Below, one piece after another: positions 51,390 to 60,286 of a stretch of DNA of 64,000 bases. The stretch is from CAZIRF01 sp964541755. GTDB lineage: Bacteria; Spirochaetota; Spirochaetia; Treponematales; Breznakiellaceae. The translations under genes were made by a program, and so were the position numbers. The DNA lies in the NCBI GenBank assembly GCA_964541755.1, contig CAZIRF010000002.1, forward strand, positions 62,001-126,000. Reading direction: 5' to 3'. Position 1 is the stretch's first letter, and the number at the start of each line of letters is the position of its first letter. The notes below the pieces were generated by a model, which saw only the letters and a program-made list of their open reading frames with translations, was not told the DNA's origin and did not search any database.

Positions 51390-53375
51390 ATGAAATTGAT
51401 GAAGACCCAGCCAATACGGCGTCTACTGCTCGCATATGCAGTGCTTTTTGCCTCGCTTTTTGGCATAATACTTGTTCAATTTACCAGCAACACCTCCTTC
51501 ACCCATTACGTTGGCTCAATGATTCTCAATGGCCACTACTCTCGTGATAAAACCCGTCAAGACCCATCAAGCCCGGATGAACGCGGTATTTCCGGCCCTC
51601 TTTCAATCACTTTTGGGGGGCTTGAATTTGATTTCAATGATGAACTCGTTCGCACTGGCAATAATGGAAGAACAACAGAAATCTGTCGCCCGCTTTCTTT
51701 TATCAAGGATTTCGAGACCGTCAGCATCAAGCTTTCGGATGATTCAGTTATTGCACTCAAAACCGTGTACACCGCAGGAAAAGAAATACTTCGCATATCT
51801 GCACAACTCTCCGACGACACACAGGATATAACCATTCCCTTCGACGCTCGTCTTGATGCACTAATAAAAGCAGAAAACAATGGACAATTCACCATCGAAA
51901 CCAAGGGGCAAGTATACCTTTTTACCGACAGCGTCATATCTCTCAAAGACAAGAGCCTTCGACTATCCCGTCGCAGTCCAATCGCCAATTATGGAATGTT
52001 GCAAGCCCAGGCACGTATAACACCTGCCGATCTTGTACCAAATAGTTACAACGACGCCATTACCAACAAGTCCCATATTGATACATGGATTCAACAGGCA
52101 TTCAGAATTTGGGAACGTGATATGGCGGAAACAACCAATGAAGATACAATTTTGGCCTACATCCTTGAATCCCAAGCCCGCAACAATTATCACGCAGCAG
52201 TAGCTACCGTCCCCAAATCCTTCCTGGACTCCGGCAACATGACAAGACAAACAAGCCCCTACCTTGGGCGCCTTGAACTTGCCCTAGACGACTTGGAGCG
52301 ACATGAATCCATTCGAACTAACGAAATAATCCGTTTGGTGCGAGATAAAAACCCGGAACTCTTTATTCAAGAAAACCTCGTATCCTTTCTTACGGACAAC
52401 ATGCCGGTTATACTCGAAGAAGATATTCCGGAGATGATACGGAATATGGATGTTTCCAACATTGATCCTGCAATGGCCGTTAATATCCTTGAAGCATGGG
52501 CAGAGTGGTCCATCCTCTGGCCATCCCGTACGAACCCATTCGACCGCTTGATAGATCAATCTGAATATCTTGTTTCCCGGCTCTTGCGCCCCCTTTCAAG
52601 CAAACTTTTATTCCCGGTAATAAATGATTACATCGATTCCTCTATAGCACTTCGACTCGTTCGCGTACTTTCTCTCTATGCCCGACAAAGTGGAAATGAC
52701 AGCTGGGAACTCTTGTCCAACAGTCTTTTTCTTTCCCTCATTTCTCTGGCCGATGCAAATTTGGACATTCCTGGAGGCATGTCCATCAACCAAGAGAACG
52801 AAATCTTCGGGAAACGCGGCAACATTCCCTCATCTCGTATCTACTTGGCCCTCGACCGCAATCAATCGCGCCCCGCCACCATCAAAAAATCCGGCTGGAA
52901 GAATACCTCGCTCTCGATTTGGAGCGCTTTACCCGATGTAAAGAGTATTGAAACAGACCGATTTATGGATATACGCTTTTCCACTACACAAGATCACACC
53001 CACTATGTAATAGTTCGCGGGGTAGAACCATTTTCTTCGATATTCATAAATAACGAGAAAGTAGCGGGAAATATACGATTCGAACGGAATGAAGCGAGCG
53101 GATGGCAATACCTTCGTTCACAAAAAGCCCTTCTCCTCAAACTCAAGGCCAAATCCAACAATACGAGGCTTCAAATTGTGTACATCGAAGCGCGACCTGT
53201 AGCACCAAAACCGGTGCCGGCGACAGAAGATGAACAAGAAGCAAACGGCAACCAAACGCCTCGTTCAAACGATGAGGATTCGCCAACAGAAGAGGTGGAA
53301 GATACACTCAGAGCGCCGCCCTCCGTTCCACTCCAATGGCGGTCTATTCCAAGAGCGCCACGCCCTCTTCCATAA
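51390..53375 (+). CDS. Unrecognised envelope protein with signal anchor
   Basis: 661 residues. One N-terminal membrane segment (about 11-31, RLLLAYAVLFASLFGIILVQF) places the rest outside the cytoplasm. Residues 70-200 have beta-strand patterns (SITFGGLEFDFNDE, GQFTIETKGQVYLFTDSV), the middle is helical, residues 530-610 look beta-rich, and the last 50 residues are a Pro/Glu-rich disordered tail. No catalytic motif or known family was recognised. An alternative start is the ATG at 51399. It overlaps the convergent GatB-asparaginase gene by 32 bp and is divergent from the TPR lipoprotein gene. Confidence 0.8.
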   Translation: MKLMKTQPIRRLLLAYAVLFASLFGIILVQFTSNTSFTHYVGSMILNGHYSRDKTRQDPSSPDERGISGPLSITFGGLEFDFNDELVRTGNNGRTTEICRPLSFIKDFETVSIKLSDDSVIALKTVYTAGKEILRISAQLSDDTQDITIPFDARLDALIKAENNGQFTIETKGQVYLFTDSVISLKDKSLRLSRRSPIANYGMLQAQARITPADLVPNSYNDAITNKSHIDTWIQQAFRIWERDMAETTNEDTILAYILESQARNNYHAAVATVPKSFLDSGNMTRQTSPYLGRLELALDDLERHESIRTNEIIRLVRDKNPELFIQENLVSFLTDNMPVILEEDIPEMIRNMDVSNIDPAMAVNILEAWAEWSILWPSRTNPFDRLIDQSEYLVSRLLRPLSSKLLFPVINDYIDSSIALRLVRVLSLYARQSGNDSWELLSNSLFLSLISLADANLDIPGGMSINQENEIFGKRGNIPSSRIYLALDRNQSRPATIKKSGWKNTSLSIWSALPDVKSIETDRFMDIRFSTTQDHTHYVIVRGVEPFSSIFINNEKVAGNIRFERNEASGWQYLRSQKALLLKLKAKSNNTRLQIVYIEARPVAPKPVPATEDEQEANGNQTPRSNDEDSPTEEVEDTLRAPPSVPLQWRSIPRAPRPLP

Positions 53376-55746
53376 GGAGCGAGCGTTCATCATCTTCATC
53401 TGCGATAATACTTGCGGCAAAATATCGAGCCATCGCTGTTTCTGTTGTCAGCGGCCCCATCGGGATAACCCCCTCCCGCCAGAGTTCTCGTGAATTGACG
53501 AATTCAGAGAATACAACCGCCTCTTCCTGTTGCGAAGTACAATAAAAGTGGACTCCATGCTTGCGTCCATACGCCAATAACGGACGCAACGTGTATATAC
53601 CGGCACTAAAACAACCCGTGCCGCTATCCCATAGTTCAAGAAATATCGTTCGTACACCGGCATCTATCAATGAGGTCAAATAATCCGCGCGCATCCCGGG
53701 ATACACCCGCACCAACGCCATGGAATTTGCAGCATCCTCCAAAATCTGTGTTAAAACAAACGCGTCTACATCATCCAGTGTATCGAGCATCGAAGACCCT
53801 TCACGAATATGCCCCAAACCCAGCCAATTTGAAAATGTGGCAACAGGCCCCCCCAAAAATTTCAAATTGATTGGCGAATATTCTTCCCCATCAAAAACAA
53901 CATGAACGCCATTTTCCCGCTCGGCTGCCAAATGTAAAGCGGCTTTCATGGACCTACGGGCACTCGTTCCCTCTGTGGAAATGGAAGAGGATGCAGTAAG
54001 AACCAATGGGAGCCCGGCCCCGGCCAAGAGCCAATACATAAGGGGCGCCGTCCACGCGAGGGTATCGGTGCCATGGAGAATAACTATCCCCCGAGCCGTC
54101 CCTGATTCAATAATTTCCGCAACAAGGGCAATAGCCTTGGCCCAATCAGCAGGTTGAATATCCTCCGACATGATTGCACGAGACTCCGAGACTTCAATTC
54201 GCACACGAATACCAGGCAATTCATCGAGCCCCGTCTCTACCAAGGACTCCAGAACAGGGCCTCCTGCTGCTTCAATCAGGCCCTCCGAATTACGTTTCCC
54301 GGCAATTGAACCACCCATGGAAACAACATATACCAACGAGACAGAGAGAATATCCCGCATGATATCCCGTACCATTCCGGGTTCCGCCAACCCCTTGCTT
54401 TCCTGCATGACGGCCCCCACCAAGAAATGCATGGGACGAGAATCACCTGTGCGTACAGAAGAGAGTTCTTCCGGATAACGATTCAACACCGTTTCTATCA
54501 AATTGCGAACGGCAACAGGATCGCTAATCAGAGCCCAGCCATTTGTTTCGAGAAGAACATCCGGTTCTTTATTTTCCTCCATGACTGCAAGCACCAACTT
54601 CCTGCAAACCGCCTTGTTTATCCTTTTTTCAGCAAGTAGCACAAGAATCCGGGCCAATCTCTGCGGTGTCAATGCTATCTCCGCAAGGGATACACCACGA
54701 TCCTTCAACTCCCTCAATACAAAAGACGAAAGCCAATACGCAACATCTCGTGAATCAACTCCTGCAGCCACCGTTGATTCAAAAAAAACAGCACGGCTTC
54801 GCTCCTCGGCCAAAAAAGCGGCTTGCACGGGAGGCAATCCATAGCGCTCTACCAACACTTTTCGACGATCCGCAGGAAGATCCGGAATGTCCAGCATCTC
54901 GTTTTCCGGAATTATTGAGAGAAGGCTCCTCGAAGTACATTCGGTCAAGGGAATAAATACCGGAGGAGCATCCAAACGCCTTTTCCTGAAGGCCTCCGTT
55001 ATCTCACGTTTTTCGTTCCAAATCCGGCTTTCCGCTTCTACAGAATCACCAGCACTCAAGAGCGCTTCCTGCCTGAGTAACTCGGTATTGATAGCCTTTC
55101 GGACAAAGTTGACAGAATTGAGGTTTCTCAATTTTACAAATACCGATGGGGGTTCGGGATAAACATGCACAGCAACATGGGCATTACAACGCAAAGACGT
55201 ATCTATTGATGCAGGGGAAACCAAACCGAGATACTGTATTCGGGAGCGAAGCTCGGCCAAGAAAAGCGCTGCTTCCTCTCCAATTTCCATATCAGCCTCG
55301 GTACGAATACGCACGCTTGGCAAACCTGCATTGCGATAAACCATACGGGTCTGGCGACCTGAATGAGCTAATCTGCCCGCATCCTCTTCTATACGAATCT
55401 CCCTGATTCTTATATTTCGTTTCCTGCCATGAAAGACAATGGGTACATGCCCATCCCGTCCAATCCTCACCGAAAGCCCGGTTATATAGACACCAGATGG
55501 CATAATCGGTGTCGTTGTATTTTTTTCGCAGACAAGCTCCTGCTCAAGTTCCGCATTTACCGCCCGCGCCAACATAAAAGCAGCCCGAAACGCCATTTTG
55601 TTGAATTTTGCTGTTTCCAGATTTTCGCCACGACATACCGGACAGTGCGAAAGCGTGCCATCTACCGTTCTTCCACAGGTACAAAAAGCCTTTTCGCCAG
55701 TAATCAGGAGAAGCCGCGTTTCAAGCGCGATGGAGGAAGTATACAC
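53344..55746 (-). CDS. GatB-like/asparaginase I fusion protein
   Basis: 800 residues. Residues 1-465 follow GatB, the tRNA-binding kinase subunit of Glu-tRNA(Gln) amidotransferase, along its whole length: zinc knuckle C22/C24/C35/C38, RIEEDAG (118-124), NLNSVNFV, helical domain and YqeY-like tail. Residues 469-800 follow L-asparaginase I/GatD with HGTDT (558-562). Archaeal GatDE uses the same two parts as separate chains. Key residues differ: the GatB metal His is Arg11, the YFYPDxPKGYQ region is absent, and the asparaginase nucleophile Thr is Ser480; Thr560-Asp561 remain. GTG start with AAGGGG six bases upstream. Divergent from hprK. Activity is unknown. Confidence 0.88.
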   Translation of the reverse strand: MYTSSIALETRLLLITGEKAFCTCGRTVDGTLSHCPVCRGENLETAKFNKMAFRAAFMLARAVNAELEQELVCEKNTTTPIMPSGVYITGLSVRIGRDGHVPIVFHGRKRNIRIREIRIEEDAGRLAHSGRQTRMVYRNAGLPSVRIRTEADMEIGEEAALFLAELRSRIQYLGLVSPASIDTSLRCNAHVAVHVYPEPPSVFVKLRNLNSVNFVRKAINTELLRQEALLSAGDSVEAESRIWNEKREITEAFRKRRLDAPPVFIPLTECTSRSLLSIIPENEMLDIPDLPADRRKVLVERYGLPPVQAAFLAEERSRAVFFESTVAAGVDSRDVAYWLSSFVLRELKDRGVSLAEIALTPQRLARILVLLAEKRINKAVCRKLVLAVMEENKEPDVLLETNGWALISDPVAVRNLIETVLNRYPEELSSVRTGDSRPMHFLVGAVMQESKGLAEPGMVRDIMRDILSVSLVYVVSMGGSIAGKRNSEGLIEAAGGPVLESLVETGLDELPGIRVRIEVSESRAIMSEDIQPADWAKAIALVAEIIESGTARGIVILHGTDTLAWTAPLMYWLLAGAGLPLVLTASSSISTEGTSARRSMKAALHLAAERENGVHVVFDGEEYSPINLKFLGGPVATFSNWLGLGHIREGSSMLDTLDDVDAFVLTQILEDAANSMALVRVYPGMRADYLTSLIDAGVRTIFLELWDSGTGCFSAGIYTLRPLLAYGRKHGVHFYCTSQQEEAVVFSEFVNSRELWREGVIPMGPLTTETAMARYFAASIIADEDDERSLLMEEGVALLE

Positions 55747-55822
55747 TGATAGCCCCTTTTGCTAACTATGCGAACTGCGCTTTATGCTGTCAAGCATTTG
55801 CCCTTCATACTTCACAGTGTCA

Positions 55823-55851
55823 TTGCACGGATGAAATCTTTCGTTTATCAT
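55823..55851 (+). promoter_or_regulatory. Sigma-70-type promoter of hprK, leaderless
   Basis: TTGCAC (55823-55828), 17-bp spacer, TATCAT (55846-55851), then six bases and the ATG at 55858, which is the predicted +1. No Shine-Dalgarno sequence. Confidence 0.7.
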
Positions 55852-55857
55852 ACCTTC

Positions 55858-56847
55858 ATGGCGGGAAAGCGCTTTACGGTACTCGACCTCATAGATATCG
55901 ATCTCAAAGAGCACAACTCCCTCAATTTGAGTTGTATTGGCGGGAGAAAGGGTTTGGCACGCGAAATCGCCATGGCCGATCTCAATCGTCCCGGTTTGGC
56001 GCTCTCCGGATTCTTTGACTCCTTTGCCTTCCAACGAATTCAAATATTTGGTCGTGGCGAAGAGGCCTATCTTCGAAAATTGAGCGAAGACAACAAGACT
56101 GATACCGTCGAAAAGCTCCTGGAATACCCAATACCCTGCTGTATATTCACGCACAGTCTCTCACCAGACCCGCGTTTTGCAGAAATTGCCGAAAAAAACC
56201 AGTGCCCTCTCCTTCAGACTGATTTGGCTTCATCAGAATTCTCTTCCCGCATCCTCCGTGTGCTCTCAAATCTCTTCGCTCCGCAAAAAAGCATGCATGG
56301 GGTCCTTGTTGAAGTATATGGCGTCGGCATCCTCATACTGGGCGATAGCGGGGTCGGCAAGAGTGAAACAGCTCTGGAACTTATTGAGCGCGGTCATCGC
56401 CTCGTCGCCGACGATGTCGTCGACATTCGCTGCGTTAACGGGAATGTTCTCCTTGGAGCCGGCGTCAACAAAATCATTGGACACCATATGGAGATTCGAG
56501 GCTTGGGTATTATCAATATAACCCACCTTTATGGTGTAGGCGCCATCAGGGACAAGAAACAAATCCAACTGGTTGTTGAACTGGAAGAGTGGGATTCGGA
56601 GAAGGTTTATGATCGTATCGGCACTTCCGAACACTTCATGGAGATCCTCGGGGTCAATATTCCACACCTCCAGATACCGGTAAAACCCGGTCGAAACATT
56701 CCCATAATAATCGAAACAGCTGCAATGAATGAACGACTAAAAAAAATGGGCTATCATTCTGCCAAGAAATTCAATCAAAATGTTCTCAAATGGATTGAAA
56801 GCGATGCCGCTCGATCCATGAATCTTTCTCAAGATGATATTATTTGA
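55858..56847 (+). CDS. hprK: HPr kinase/phosphorylase
   Basis: 329 residues. The P-loop LGDSGVGKSETALEL and the family region GVLVEVYGVGILI and ADDVVDI are present, with the C-terminal signature LGVNIPHLQIPVKPGRNIPIIIETAAMN. It phosphorylates and dephosphorylates HPr at Ser46, which is present in the next gene. Earlier in-frame ATGs exist up to 55759, but they lie in or before the promoter; the ATG at 55858 coincides with the predicted transcription start and gives the family's usual length. Leads the run hprK-HPr-ntrY-ntrX-lexA-holA. Confidence 0.95.
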   Translation: MAGKRFTVLDLIDIDLKEHNSLNLSCIGGRKGLAREIAMADLNRPGLALSGFFDSFAFQRIQIFGRGEEAYLRKLSEDNKTDTVEKLLEYPIPCCIFTHSLSPDPRFAEIAEKNQCPLLQTDLASSEFSSRILRVLSNLFAPQKSMHGVLVEVYGVGILILGDSGVGKSETALELIERGHRLVADDVVDIRCVNGNVLLGAGVNKIIGHHMEIRGLGIINITHLYGVGAIRDKKQIQLVVELEEWDSEKVYDRIGTSEHFMEILGVNIPHLQIPVKPGRNIPIIIETAAMNERLKKMGYHSAKKFNQNVLKWIESDAARSMNLSQDDII

Positions 56848-56860
56848 CCCAGGAGCCTGT

Positions 56861-57127
56861 ATGACCGAAAAAATGGTGACGATAAAGAATCGCGCCGGTA
56901 TTCACGCACGTCCCGCTGCCCTCCTTGTCCAGACAGCAAGTAAATTCAAATCTCGAATTTTCATAGAAAAGGACAACGACAAGATTAACGGGAAATCAAT
57001 CATGGGTATTATTACTCTCGGAGCAGGCTATAATACAGCCCTCAAGATCTCTGCTGATGGCGAAGACGAAATGGATGCCGTTGATGCGCTCTGCAAGCTC
57101 TTTGATTCCAAATTTGAAGAGGATTGA
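56861..57127 (+). CDS. ptsH: Phosphocarrier protein HPr
   Basis: 88 residues. His15 in NRAGIHARPAA is the EI phosphorylation site, and Ser46 in INGKSIMGI is the HPr kinase site, so both controls are possible. AGGAG five bases before the ATG at 56861; the frame opens nine codons earlier, overlapping hprK. Works with EI (3961-5700). With no sugar permease in view, its phosphate may go to the IIA domain of the antiporter at 61884-64000. Confidence 0.96.
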   Translation: MTEKMVTIKNRAGIHARPAALLVQTASKFKSRIFIEKDNDKINGKSIMGIITLGAGYNTALKISADGEDEMDAVDALCKLFDSKFEED

Positions 57128-57152
57128 TATCTCATAGCAAGGGAGGCTCTGC

Positions 57153-58919
57153 CTGAATACTATCAAGGCCAAATTTTCCATTCTCGGCCTCCCTGCTCTC
57201 ATTTTTTTCTATCTCCTAACCACTGTCTTTGCATCATTTTTTTCTTCCCGCATCTTTTCAATGTACCTGTTTAAAGATGAAACTATACCCACCGCCCTTC
57301 TTTTCATTCTGCTCTCTTTACCGTTGGCTGTTTCTCTCTTTCTTGTCGTCTATGCAATACGTTTGATACCTGGACTTCGCCTCAAAAAAGCAGGCGGGCG
57401 ACTTCGCAGCCGCCTTTTTCTTTTCTTCGTCATGACCGTGCTTTTTTCCTCCCTTCCCTCTACGTTTATTAGCTCCAGGCTAATTTCCGAGATTACGAGA
57501 ACTTTTTTCTCCATGGATGTTGAAAAAACCATTAAGGATACTCGCTGGTTTGCCCTGGATGCCTGGAAATTCCGCCTGGAAGCTCTCGAGCAAGTAAGTT
57601 CATCAAGCAAACTCGTTCTGGCCCTTGAACTCGAAGCACAGGGGCTTCGGGAAGAAGCCCTTGATCAACTTTCCTCTGTTCACAGTGAACTTCTCGCCGT
57701 ACAAAGCTTTCGTCGTATCGACAATCAAACATGGCAGGAAGATCGTTTTACCGGAGAGAAATCCTTGCATTTGACGGAAGCCCCCTCCAGCAAGGCAGGC
57801 TTTCTCTCCAGAAATGAAGCTCGAGACAAGGATTGTATTCGCTACATTCGCTTGGTCAATGACCGATCCATGCTCGTCGTAACCTTTTCCTTGGGCAAAG
57901 ATTTTGACAAACGTATCGAAAGACTTGATCACGCAGAATTGATAAATGACACCGTATCCTCAATTCGCGACCGGGTCGACTCCATTACTCTTTTTCTGTA
58001 TATGCTTTTTTCCCTGCCTTCTCTCTTTATCGCCCTTGTCATTGCATTAAGTCTAAGCGACCAGGTCGCCAAACCGGTTGTAGAACTCTCCAAAGCCACT
58101 GCAAAAGTTGCAAATGGCGATTTTTCCGTACGAATTCCAAGTGCGCCAAATGATGAACTTGGCGGCCTTGTTGCCGCCTTCAACATGATGGTCAGCGAGC
58201 TTAAAATTACCAATGATCTCTCTATACGAACAGAGAAAATCAGTATCTGGCAAGATATTGCACAAAGGCTCGCCCACGAAATAAAAAATCCACTCACACC
58301 AATTCGACTCTCTGCAGAACGCTTGCTTCGCCGCTGGGAGAAAAACCCCGAAGGAGCCGCAGAAATATTGGAAACTTCGGTAAGAACCATTATGCAAGAA
58401 GTCGACAACCTTAACACGCTACTTGCAGAGTTCCGATCTTTTTCCCGCTTGCCCCCACCCTGTCTCTCAAAGAACGTGCTTCTTTCTCTCATCAGGGAGA
58501 CAACAAATGTTTTCACCCTATCCTACCAAGATATTACTATAGAGACCGATGAAGTAGACCCAACTATCACCCTGATGGTCGACAGTCGTCAATTTGCACA
58601 AGTTATGCATAACCTTATCCTCAACGCTATAGATGCAATGAATGAAAAGGGAAGCATCACCATTCGCGCGGCACGTATTAACAAAAGAGAAAAGACATTC
58701 TGTCGCATGACAGTACGAGACACCGGTATCGGGATATCACCAGAAGATATCAAAGAACTTTTCAATCCATATTTCACCACAAAAGAACAGGGAACGGGCT
58801 TGGGTCTTTCTATTGTCGAGCGTATAATTAGTGAACACAGAGGACAGATCTGGTGTGAATCGGCAATTGGCTATGGCACCAGTTTCTATATTGATCTTCC
58901 AATGGAAACAGACGAATGA
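57153..58919 (+). CDS. ntrY: NtrY-like sensor histidine kinase, probable CTG start
   Basis: 588 residues if translation starts at CTG 57153, which has GGGAGG exactly six bases upstream. The only other in-frame start is ATG 57261, with no ribosome-binding site and loss of the first membrane segment (FSILGLPALIFFYLLTTVFASFF). Four membrane segments in total, a periplasmic region (about 135-245), HAMP (about 285-335), HisKA with QRLAHEIKNPLTPIRLSAERLLRRW, then N box LNAIDAMNEKG, G1 RDTGIGI and G2 GTGLGLSI. Phosphorylates NtrX, whose gene overlaps it by 4 bp. Confidence 0.9.
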   Translation: MNTIKAKFSILGLPALIFFYLLTTVFASFFSSRIFSMYLFKDETIPTALLFILLSLPLAVSLFLVVYAIRLIPGLRLKKAGGRLRSRLFLFFVMTVLFSSLPSTFISSRLISEITRTFFSMDVEKTIKDTRWFALDAWKFRLEALEQVSSSSKLVLALELEAQGLREEALDQLSSVHSELLAVQSFRRIDNQTWQEDRFTGEKSLHLTEAPSSKAGFLSRNEARDKDCIRYIRLVNDRSMLVVTFSLGKDFDKRIERLDHAELINDTVSSIRDRVDSITLFLYMLFSLPSLFIALVIALSLSDQVAKPVVELSKATAKVANGDFSVRIPSAPNDELGGLVAAFNMMVSELKITNDLSIRTEKISIWQDIAQRLAHEIKNPLTPIRLSAERLLRRWEKNPEGAAEILETSVRTIMQEVDNLNTLLAEFRSFSRLPPPCLSKNVLLSLIRETTNVFTLSYQDITIETDEVDPTITLMVDSRQFAQVMHNLILNAIDAMNEKGSITIRAARINKREKTFCRMTVRDTGIGISPEDIKELFNPYFTTKEQGTGLGLSIVERIISEHRGQIWCESAIGYGTSFYIDLPMETDE

Positions 58920-60286
58920 TACAGGTTTTAGTTATCGACGACGAACCGGGCATACGATCCACACTCACCATGATCCTCGAAGACGAGGACTATAGCGTTT
59001 GTGCCGTCGAAGATGCTCCTTCCGGCATTGAGATGCTCGAAAAAGAAGATATTCCGCTAATTCTCCTTGATGTTTGGCTCCCCAAAATGGGGGGGATAGA
59101 CGCCCTGCAAATAATCAAAGAGCGCTGGCCGGAAACAGAAGTCATTATTATTTCCGGTCATGCCAACGTAGATATGGCAGTTAAAGCAGTTAAATTTGGC
59201 GCCTTTGATTTTCTAGAAAAACCACTCTCTCTAGATAAAGTTCTTACTGTTGTTCGCAATGCACTTTCCCTTCGTTCCCTTAAAAAAGAAAATGCCGGGC
59301 TAAAAAAGGCGATTGGTAAAGATGAAATAATCGGGACATCAGAGCCAATTATGGCAATTCGTCAACTCATCGATCAATCTGCAAAAAGTGATGCACGCAT
59401 CCTCATCACCGGCGAAAATGGTACCGGAAAAGAATTGGTAGCACGGGCAATACATCGCGGATCAAAACGATCGGAATATCCCTTTGTAGAAGTAAACTGT
59501 GCAGCCATACCGGACACCCTTATCGAAAGTGAACTCTTTGGACATGAAAAAGGGGCCTTTACCGATGCCGTCTCTTCTCGTAAAGGCCGTTTTGAACTTG
59601 CGAGTGGCGGCACACTCTTTCTTGATGAGATTGGGGATATGTCCCTCTCTGCCCAGGCAAAAGTGTTGCGCGCCATCCAAGAACAAAAAATAGAACGCGT
59701 TGGCGGTGAAAAGGTAATATCCGTGGATGTCCGAATTATTGCTGCAACAAACAAGGATCTTAAAGCGGCATGCCGCGATGGGAGTTTTCGCGAAGATCTC
59801 TTCTTTCGCCTTAATGTTATACCCATACATGTACCAACTCTTAGAGATCGCCCCGACGACATACCACAACTTCTCTATGCCTTTCTCGGTCAACTGGGAT
59901 ATAAAGAGATTCGTCTGGATGAATCCGCCACAGATATGCTTAAAAAGCACTCTTGGCCAGGTAACGTACGCGAGCTTCGCAATGTTGCGGAGCGAATTGC
60001 CATTTTGGTTGATGATACCCTGGTAAAAGCCTCATCACTCGAAACCATTTTTCAGTATCAAGAACATATCAATCCAGATTCCAATGATTTTGTATCATCA
60101 CATCGAACAAATGAGCTTTATACATTGCCTTATTCGGAAGCCAAAGAAGCGTTTGAACGAAGTTATCTTGGCTATAAATTGAAGGAAAACTCCGGTATAA
60201 TATCAAAGACAGCAGAGGCAATCGGTATGTACCCAAGCAACCTTCATGCAAAGATCAAGAAACTGGGAATCAAGGTAGAAGAATGA
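58916..60286 (+). CDS. ntrX: NtrX-like sigma-54-dependent response regulator
   Basis: 456 residues. Receiver domain with Asp52 (LLDVWLPKMGG), AAA+ domain with Walker A GENGTGKE, Walker B GGTLFLDEIGDM and arginine-finger region FREDLFFRLNVIPI, and a C-terminal Fis-type helix-turn-helix (GIISKTAEAIGMYPSNLHAKIKKLG). The sigma-54 contact loop reads GAFTDA (residues 213-218) instead of GAFTGA. A laboratory Gly-to-Asp change at this position in NorR is known to relieve normal repression. Overlaps ntrY and lexA by 4 bp each. RpoN is at 18962-20344. Confidence 0.94.
   Translation: MIQVLVIDDEPGIRSTLTMILEDEDYSVCAVEDAPSGIEMLEKEDIPLILLDVWLPKMGGIDALQIIKERWPETEVIIISGHANVDMAVKAVKFGAFDFLEKPLSLDKVLTVVRNALSLRSLKKENAGLKKAIGKDEIIGTSEPIMAIRQLIDQSAKSDARILITGENGTGKELVARAIHRGSKRSEYPFVEVNCAAIPDTLIESELFGHEKGAFTDAVSSRKGRFELASGGTLFLDEIGDMSLSAQAKVLRAIQEQKIERVGGEKVISVDVRIIAATNKDLKAACRDGSFREDLFFRLNVIPIHVPTLRDRPDDIPQLLYAFLGQLGYKEIRLDESATDMLKKHSWPGNVRELRNVAERIAILVDDTLVKASSLETIFQYQEHINPDSNDFVSSHRTNELYTLPYSEAKEAFERSYLGYKLKENSGIISKTAEAIGMYPSNLHAKIKKLGIKVEE

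Noticed and set aside
53344..55746. Treating the fusion gene as an ordinary GatB of GatCAB
   Set aside because: The kinase metal His and the YFYPDxPKGYQ region are missing, an asparaginase is fused, and no gatA or gatC is adjacent.
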